From: Tissierellales bacterium | GTDB lineage: Bacteria; Bacillota; Clostridia; Tissierellales; JASKZW01 | Reading direction: 5' to 3' | Assembly: GCA_030152145.1 (NCBI GenBank) | Contig: JASLIL010000026.1 | Location: 1 to 18,572, forward strand | Length of the DNA: 18,572 nt | Shown: positions 14,005-18,572 of the stretch, one piece after another | Numbering within the stretch: position 1 is the stretch's first letter | How the letters are laid out: each line of letters starts with the position of its first letter | Notes under the pieces: generated by a model | What the model was told of the DNA's origin: nothing | What the model saw: the letters and a program-made list of their open reading frames with translations, nothing else | Database searches by the model: none | Position numbers and translations under genes: made by a program

Positions 14005-14511
14005 ATGGACTACAATGATATAGTATTTGAATGGATGGAGATAGTAGAGTTTAAGCTAGGAGGTAGGACTTTTGTCAGCCTTTGGTATGAGGAAGAAGAT
14101 ATGGGCTTTTTAAGGGATGGAGCTGGTGTACTTAGCTTTCCTAGCCCAGAAGAAGCCAATAACTTTGTTAGAGAAAATTTAAGGGTGGAAAACCCTCTTA
14201 GTATAGTAGACTTTAATATAGACCAGTTAAAGCCAGGACTTCTAATGGGCTTGGAAAAACTTGACAGGGAGAAAGTTCTGGACTTTTGGAATATAGTCAT
14301 AGATTTATCCCAGTCCCTAAATATAGAATTTAAGGGCTCTATAAAAAATGATAGATATAACAGTCTCTACAATAAGATGTTTTTCTCTTCAAACCTAATG
14401 GGCATAGATGAACTAAAGGAAGAGTCAGAGGACCTATCAAAAGAAGACCTAGGCCTTCTAAGAGAGGTTTTAGAGGAGGCAATAGCCATAGTAGAAAAAG
14501 TATATAGTTAA
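14005..14511 (+). CDS. Uncharacterised acidic cytoplasmic protein
   Basis: 168 residues from ATG 14005, chosen because GAAAGGTGG (13991-13999) sits five bases before it; the GTG at 13996 lies inside that ribosome site. Not recognised. There is no signal peptide or membrane segment. The N-terminal half alternates strands and loops (FKLGGRTFVSLWYEEED, then GVLSFPSPEEANNFV), suggesting a small alpha/beta domain. The C-terminal half is helical and acidic, with a final long helix (EDLGLLREVLEEAIAIVEK). It is bracketed by its own promoter and terminator, so its neighbours give no functional hint. I offer no function. Confidence 0.7.
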   Translation: MDYNDIVFEWMEIVEFKLGGRTFVSLWYEEEDMGFLRDGAGVLSFPSPEEANNFVRENLRVENPLSIVDFNIDQLKPGLLMGLEKLDREKVLDFWNIVIDLSQSLNIEFKGSIKNDRYNSLYNKMFFSSNLMGIDELKEESEDLSKEDLGLLREVLEEAIAIVEKVYS

Positions 14512-14514
14512 GTT

Positions 14515-14546
14515 AAAGCATAATAGCCCTGGTTATTATGCTTTTT
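14515..14546 (+). terminator. Rho-independent terminator after the 168-residue gene
   Basis: An 11-bp stem, AAAGCATAATA and TATTATGCTTT, closes an eight-base loop and ends in a T run. Confidence 0.88.
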
Positions 14547-14551
14547 TAGGC

Positions 14552-14581
14552 TTGACATTACTACAAATGTAGTGATATATT
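14552..14581 (+). promoter_or_regulatory. SigA promoter of the blaI-blaR1-type operon
   Basis: TTGACA (14552-14557) and TATATT (14576-14581) are 18 bases apart. The first operator dyad covers the spacer, so repressor binding would block RNA polymerase. Confidence 0.7.
14557..14576. promoter_or_regulatory. BlaI/MecI-type operator 1
   Basis: ATTACTACAAATGTAGTGAT is a near-perfect dyad (8 of 9 bases in each arm) matching the TACTACA/TGTAGTA core of BlaI/MecI operators. It overlaps the spacer between -35 and -10. Confidence 0.8.
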
Positions 14582-14584
14582 GAA

Positions 14585-14604
14585 GTTACTATATTTGTAG
14601 TAAT
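14585..14604. promoter_or_regulatory. BlaI/MecI-type operator 2
   Basis: GTTACTATATTTGTAGTAAT is a second dyad (7 of 9) just after the -10, 28 bases centre to centre from operator 1. That is nearly three helical turns, so two dimers could bind on one face of the DNA. Confidence 0.75.
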
Positions 14605-14619
14605 GAAAGAGGTGAGCCA

Positions 14620-14997
14620 ATGGAGAAGCTGTCAAATAGTGAGTTTAAGATTATGGCCCAGATTTGGAATCTTAAGAGGCCAGTTTATCTAGAGGAAATA
14701 CTTGACTTGGTAGAGGAGGAGGGCTGGGCTGAAAGCACAGTTAGAAACTTCTTAAGAAGAATTGTAGATAAGGGCTACTTGGAGATAGAAAAGGATGGTA
14801 GAAAAAATATATATAGGGCCAAGGTGGAGAGGGACTATGTAAACAGGAAGTCCCGAGGGCTTATAGAAAGGCTCTACCAAAACTCCCTAAAGAATTTTGT
14901 GTCAGAGCTATATGACTCTAAATCCATAGACCAGGATGATCTTTTGGAACTTAGAGCCTACCTAGATGAAAAAATAGGAGGTGCGACAGATGGATAG
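14620..14997 (+). CDS. blaI: BlaI/MecI-family repressor
   Basis: 125-residue winged-helix repressor, normal family length. The N-terminal winged helix is clear: SNSEFKIMAQIWNLKRPVYLEEILDLV, then the recognition region GWAESTVRNFLRRIVDKGYLEIEKDGRKNIYRA (family pattern W-x-x-x-T-V-x-x-x-L-x-R-L-x-x-K-G). The C-terminal helices (RGLIERLYQNSLKNFVSELY) form the dimer part. It should bind the two operators upstream and be inactivated after signalling by the membrane protease encoded next. The blaI name denotes the family: no beta-lactamase or penicillin-binding gene is in view. Start from AGAGGTGA. It overlaps the following gene by eight bases, indicating coupled translation. Confidence 0.9.
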   Translation: MEKLSNSEFKIMAQIWNLKRPVYLEEILDLVEEEGWAESTVRNFLRRIVDKGYLEIEKDGRKNIYRAKVERDYVNRKSRGLIERLYQNSLKNFVSELYDSKSIDQDDLLELRAYLDEKIGGATDG

Positions 14998-16834
14998 TCT
15001 TATCCTAACAAGTTTAACCATGGGCCTTACAATAGGTCTGGTCCTCCTACATAGGAGACTTAGGTCTAGAAGTTTTAAGGCCAAGACCTACCTTCTTATT
15101 TGGCTTTTAATATCCCTAAGGCTCCTGTTTTTTATGGACCTGTCCCTAAAGACTTCCTATAAGCTTGAACCAGTTAAGCTTAAGCCAGTAAAGCTTGAGG
15201 AGAGCCTTGGGGAAATAGGAGAAGAAAGGCCAAGACTAGAGGAAGGAAAGCACCTGGAGAAGCTTGGGGAAAAAAGAGATATAAGGGGCTTAATCCTAGC
15301 TAATTTAACTTTAATCTGGCTTAGTGGGGCTAGCCTATACCTAACCTTTAATCTAGCTTTCTATCTGATATTTAAGGCTAGACTGAAAAGAAGTTCCCAG
15401 GTTCTAGAGGACCCTCTTTTCTACAGGATCAAGAAAGACTTAAGGCTTGAAAAAAGGGTGGATCTTTATGAGTCAGAGGCCATAGACTCACCTATGGTAG
15501 TGGGGATTCTTAGGCCTAGCCTAGTGCTGCCAGTGGATTTTAAGCTTGATAGGTTGGGCTATGTCTACTACCATGAGCTTATTCACATAGCTTCAGGAGA
15601 TCTTCACTACAAGCTTTTGGTCTTTATAGTTAGTGTCATTCACTGGTTTAACCCTTTGGTTCATAGGATGAAGAGGGCAGTAGACCAGGACCTAGAACTA
15701 AAATGTGACTTAAGGCTTTTGGAGATTCTGGGAGAGGATTCCAGGGAGGACTATGGTAAGACCCTGGTGGACTCTATAGGCTACAGAAAGTTACCAAGCC
15801 TTGTCAGTAGCTACGGAGGAGGTAAGAAGATGATAAAAAGAAGAATAGATAATATATTTTCAACTATAAAATTTAAGTCAGGCAAGGGTCTTCTGGCCCT
15901 TAGTCTAGTTTTGATTTTAAGCCTAAGTTTTCTAGTAGGCTGCCAAAAAACAGTGGAGTCAGACCCTAGTCTCTACAGCTTTAAAACAGACTATCTTGGC
16001 AATAATTCCAAAATATCTGGTCTTGTAAATTCCCTCGAATTTTCCAAGGACTATGACTTTATGGAACTTGCCACCAGCCAGCAACCCTATGGCCTAAGGC
16101 TCTACTTTAAGGAAGACCTGGACAAGGAAGATATAAATAAGATGAACAAGACCTCAGCTATAATCTTCAGTCTAGTAGGAAATCTAGACTATATAGACTA
16201 TGTATCCTTAAATAATATGGAATACAGGGTAAAGAGGGAAAATATGGATAGCTTTACCATGTCGGTCTTGGGCTACAGGCTGGAAGAGTTGGGAAAAAAT
16301 GAGTTGGTTTTTAAAAAGTTAGAAAATCTTAAGCTAGAATCTCATGAGGAAGAAAAGCAAGCCTTTGATGACAGCCAAAGTTTTGAAAGCCTGGAGGAAA
16401 ACCTAGTCTACAGATTCTACTATGATAAAAACCCTAATGCAGGCCTTAAAGATGAGGAGGACAGTTTTACCCTGGTGGCTCCCGAGGTTTTAGGAAGCTA
16501 TAGGGAGGGGGATCTTCTTTACGTCTACTCTAGGGTCAGAAGAGATCAGGTTATGATAAAGGAGGGAAGGCTGGAGACAGCTTCAGGCTACATGGAGCCT
16601 AATCTTTTAATATTTAAAAATCAGGGCCAGGACTACCTTTTGGAGGATCACATAGTAGCAGAAGACGGCAGCTACTTTATGCCATCTATAGAGAAGATGA
16701 CAGAAAAGCACCCAGAAATGAAGGAGAAAATGTATGGTGAAAACAATTCTATAAATCAGCTGGCTCGTCAGGAACTTGAGAAGCTTTTAAAGAAAAACTC
16801 TATTAGGAATTACGATCTAGGCTACTATAAATAA
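14990..16834 (+). CDS. BlaR1-like M56 membrane metalloprotease with DUF4825-type C-terminal part
   Basis: 614 residues from ATG 14990 (AGGAGGTG upstream; the GTG at 14981 lies inside that site). Partner of the BlaI repressor. Three N-terminal membrane helices (about residues 3-22, 34-48 and 99-124) are followed by the M56 zinc site H195-ELI-H199 in YYHELIHIASGD and the downstream DQDLELKCD block with the third ligand. A fourth helix ends in LVGC (Cys318), which matches a lipobox. The extracytoplasmic part resembles DUF4825: YLGNNSKISGLVNSL, then ELATSQQPYGLRLYF. A final ~150-residue region is unassigned. No SxxK penicillin-binding sensor was seen, so the signal is probably not a beta-lactam. 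In BlaR1 systems activation leads to repressor loss and operon induction. Confidence 0.88.
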   Translation: MDSLILTSLTMGLTIGLVLLHRRLRSRSFKAKTYLLIWLLISLRLLFFMDLSLKTSYKLEPVKLKPVKLEESLGEIGEERPRLEEGKHLEKLGEKRDIRGLILANLTLIWLSGASLYLTFNLAFYLIFKARLKRSSQVLEDPLFYRIKKDLRLEKRVDLYESEAIDSPMVVGILRPSLVLPVDFKLDRLGYVYYHELIHIASGDLHYKLLVFIVSVIHWFNPLVHRMKRAVDQDLELKCDLRLLEILGEDSREDYGKTLVDSIGYRKLPSLVSSYGGGKKMIKRRIDNIFSTIKFKSGKGLLALSLVLILSLSFLVGCQKTVESDPSLYSFKTDYLGNNSKISGLVNSLEFSKDYDFMELATSQQPYGLRLYFKEDLDKEDINKMNKTSAIIFSLVGNLDYIDYVSLNNMEYRVKRENMDSFTMSVLGYRLEELGKNELVFKKLENLKLESHEEEKQAFDDSQSFESLEENLVYRFYYDKNPNAGLKDEEDSFTLVAPEVLGSYREGDLLYVYSRVRRDQVMIKEGRLETASGYMEPNLLIFKNQGQDYLLEDHIVAEDGSYFMPSIEKMTEKHPEMKEKMYGENNSINQLARQELEKLLKKNSIRNYDLGYYK

Positions 16835-16835
16835 G

Positions 16836-16866
16836 AAAATCTCCCAGACTATGGGAGATTTTTTGG
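16836..16866 (+). terminator. Rho-independent terminator after the M56 protease gene
   Basis: An 11-bp stem, AAAATCTCCCA and TGGGAGATTTT, closes a five-base loop and runs into Ts. Only 25 bases separate it from the next start and no clear promoter fits between, so partial readthrough into the following genes is likely. Confidence 0.88.
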
Positions 16867-16890
16867 GTATATACTAGGCGAGGTGATAGG

Positions 16891-17559
16891 ATGATTGTAG
16901 AATATATTTACAATAGCTGCTTTAGTCTGGAAACTGAAGATAGGTTCCTAGTTTTTGACTACTACAAGGGAGATTTAAAGATTCCAGAAGATAAGGAGCT
17001 AATATTTTTTGTAAGCCATGGCCACTATGACCATTACAACGAAGCCATATTTAACTACAGGGACAGGGCCTCCTATATACTAAGCTTTGACCTAGGGTTT
17101 AGGGAGGAAAAGGGAATAATCCCTATGGAAGTAGATCAGGAGCTTAAGTATAGGGGATTATATGTAAGGGCCCTAGGATCTACAGACCAGGGGCTGTCCT
17201 ACTATCTAGAATTAGATGGCCTAAAAATCTTTCACGCAGGAGATCTAAACTGGTGGGCCTGGGAAGACCAGGGACCTGAAAAGGAAGTGGAAAGAGAGAG
17301 AAATTTTAAAAGGGAAGTAGATAAGCTGGAGGGAAAGAAACTTGATATAGTCTTTGCCCCTTTAGACCCTAGGCTAGGCCACAACTACCACAAGGGGGCC
17401 TGCTACTATATAGAAAGGCTAGAACCCAGATATTTTTTCCCCATGCACTTTAGGGAGGACTACTCACCTATGGAGAAATTTAAGGATCTACTAGGAGACT
17501 CCTCCAGCAGGTTTATGGCCATAGAAAAATCCAATAAAAGATTCTACTTGGATTTATAG
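16891..17559 (+). CDS. Metallo-beta-lactamase-fold hydrolase, UlaG-like
   Basis: 222-residue cytoplasmic metallo-hydrolase. The metal-binding motif H43xH45xD47H48 is in VSHGHYDHYNE. Further ligands are the Asp in IFHAGDLNWW and the His in FFPMHF. The APLDPRLG segment is typical of UlaG-like proteins, which act on phosphoesters, lactones or unknown substrates rather than on beta-lactams. The N-terminal strands (YIYNSCFSLETEDRFLVFDYY) fit this fold. The substrate is unknown. Start from GAGGTGA. The glycosyltransferase gene begins 16 bases after its stop, so the two form an operon, possibly fed by readthrough from the BlaI/M56 unit. Confidence 0.88.
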   Translation: MIVEYIYNSCFSLETEDRFLVFDYYKGDLKIPEDKELIFFVSHGHYDHYNEAIFNYRDRASYILSFDLGFREEKGIIPMEVDQELKYRGLYVRALGSTDQGLSYYLELDGLKIFHAGDLNWWAWEDQGPEKEVERERNFKREVDKLEGKKLDIVFAPLDPRLGHNYHKGACYYIERLEPRYFFPMHFREDYSPMEKFKDLLGDSSSRFMAIEKSNKRFYLDL

Positions 17560-17574
17560 TAAGGAGGAGGAAAC

Positions 17575-18572
17575 TTGTTATATAAGTTAGGATTAATATA
17601 TGTAATACTGGTGATAATGATCAGTATTGATGATTTAATATGGGATATTTTTTACTTTATAAACAAACTTAGGGGAAAATACAAAAAGGAAAAAATATAC
17701 TTTGAAGACTTGGAGACAGTTCCACCCAAAATGCTGGCAATACTAGTAGCAGCCTATCATGAAGAGAATGTTATAGAGCAGGTAATAGATAATATGATAA
17801 GGTCAAATCACTATCCAGACTCAATGTATCATGTATTTATAGGAGTATATCCAAACGACCCAGAAACTCAGGAGAAAGTAGACAAGTTAAGCCAAAAATA
17901 TCCTAATGTTCACAAGATTGTACACATATTAGAGGGGCCAAGCTCTAAGGCGGATAATTTAAATAATTTAATAGATAATATATATAGATTTGAAGAAAAA
18001 AATCATATAAGATTTGCAGCTATAGTTATACATGACTCTGAAGACTTGGTTCATCCCTATGAGTTTAAATTAGACAACTATCTTTTAGAGAAATACCCTG
18101 CTATACAAATACCTGTTTTTCCCTTAAAGAAAGACAGAGGATTTAAATATCTAATTCCCAATATGATAGCAGGAACCTATAGCGATGAATTTGCAGAAAA
18201 TCACTACAGGCTCTTAGTTGCTAGAACTGTAACCAATGCCTTTGTACCCTCAGCAGGAACGGGTTTTGTAATAAGAAGAGATGTTTTAGATTCCTTTGAA
18301 GACACAAACATATTTCCAGTAGGCAGCTTAACAGAAGACTACAAGCTATCTCTAGAAATAAGCCAAAAAGGTTTTCCAGTTCACTATGTATTGGAAGATA
18401 TACATAGAATTTTACCAAATAAGGCTGTAAAAAAAGAGTTTATATCTACTAGGAGTATGTTTCCGTCAAGCTATAGGTCTGCTGTAAAACAAAAAACTAG
18501 ATGGATTTATGGAATAACTATGGAAAGCTTTAGGTTAAAGGATATTTTATTTAATAAAAATCTAAATATACA
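17575..18572 (+). CDS. NfrB-like membrane glycosyltransferase, 3' end outside the window
   Basis: The frame is open from TTG 17575 (AAGGAGGAGG four bases before) to the right edge: 332 codons, incomplete. An N-terminal membrane helix (residues 3-20) is followed by a family 2 glycosyltransferase domain: LVAAYHEENVIEQVIDNM (nucleotide-sugar site), the acidic motif HDSEDLVHPYE, then SAGTGFVIRR, SLTEDYKLSLEISQKG and the QKTRW motif of processive synthases. The HDSEDLVHP and GTYSDEFAENH blocks are those of NfrB, the inner-membrane enzyme that makes the phage N4 receptor glycan in Escherichia coli. Here it would make or export an unknown surface polysaccharide. Whether membrane helices or a MshEN-type domain follow cannot be seen. 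Confidence 0.85.
   Translation, partial: MLYKLGLIYVILVIMISIDDLIWDIFYFINKLRGKYKKEKIYFEDLETVPPKMLAILVAAYHEENVIEQVIDNMIRSNHYPDSMYHVFIGVYPNDPETQEKVDKLSQKYPNVHKIVHILEGPSSKADNLNNLIDNIYRFEEKNHIRFAAIVIHDSEDLVHPYEFKLDNYLLEKYPAIQIPVFPLKKDRGFKYLIPNMIAGTYSDEFAENHYRLLVARTVTNAFVPSAGTGFVIRRDVLDSFEDTNIFPVGSLTEDYKLSLEISQKGFPVHYVLEDIHRILPNKAVKKEFISTRSMFPSSYRSAVKQKTRWIYGITMESFRLKDILFNKNLNI

Overview
The window is an 18.6 kb piece of a low-GC, Gram-positive anaerobe. AT-rich DNA, strong AGGAGG ribosome sites, frequent TTG starts, AGA/AGG arginine codons and a D-proline reductase (Stickland) operon together suggest a proline-fermenting member of the Clostridia/Tissierellia. The species cannot be named from the sequence.

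Layout. Positions 1-3040 hold the 3' part of a chemoreceptor gene that is open at the left edge, then an exonuclease III gene, each closed by a clear hairpin terminator. Positions 3041-4176 hold a 15-bp tandem repeat tract and, on the minus strand, a YsnF-like stress-protein gene split into its two domains by one in-frame TAA. Positions 4285-5282 hold a small three-helix membrane protein with a PepSY-like tail and a GNAT acetyltransferase whose reading frame has an in-frame TGA at codon 22. A BrnQ-type amino-acid carrier follows (5349-6671).

The centre (6800-12609) is the D-proline reductase locus: prdR (sigma-54 activator with a PAS sensor), an intergenic region with a palindromic candidate activator site and a consensus sigma-54 promoter, then prdC, prdA, a ~62-residue protein and prdB, ending at a 15-bp-stem terminator. 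PrdR should bind upstream and open the sigma-54 promoter when proline is available. PrdC should feed electrons to the PrdA/PrdB reductase, which cleaves the D-proline ring to 5-aminovalerate. The catalytic selenocysteine of PrdB is replaced here by cysteine, and prdD, prdE, prdF and a proline racemase do not follow prdB.

Positions 12673-14511 carry three separately terminated single genes: an unrecognised glycine/leucine/methionine-rich protein, a TetR-family regulator and an unrecognised ~168-residue protein. From 14552 to the right edge lies a BlaI/BlaR1-type system with two operator dyads, whose M56 metalloprotease carries a DUF4825-like extracytoplasmic part instead of a penicillin-binding sensor. 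It is followed by an UlaG-like metallo-hydrolase and the 5' part of an NfrB-like membrane glycosyltransferase, open at the right edge. The proximity suggests a cell-envelope theme, which is inference.

No tRNA, rRNA, CRISPR array, insertion sequence or phage gene was recognised.
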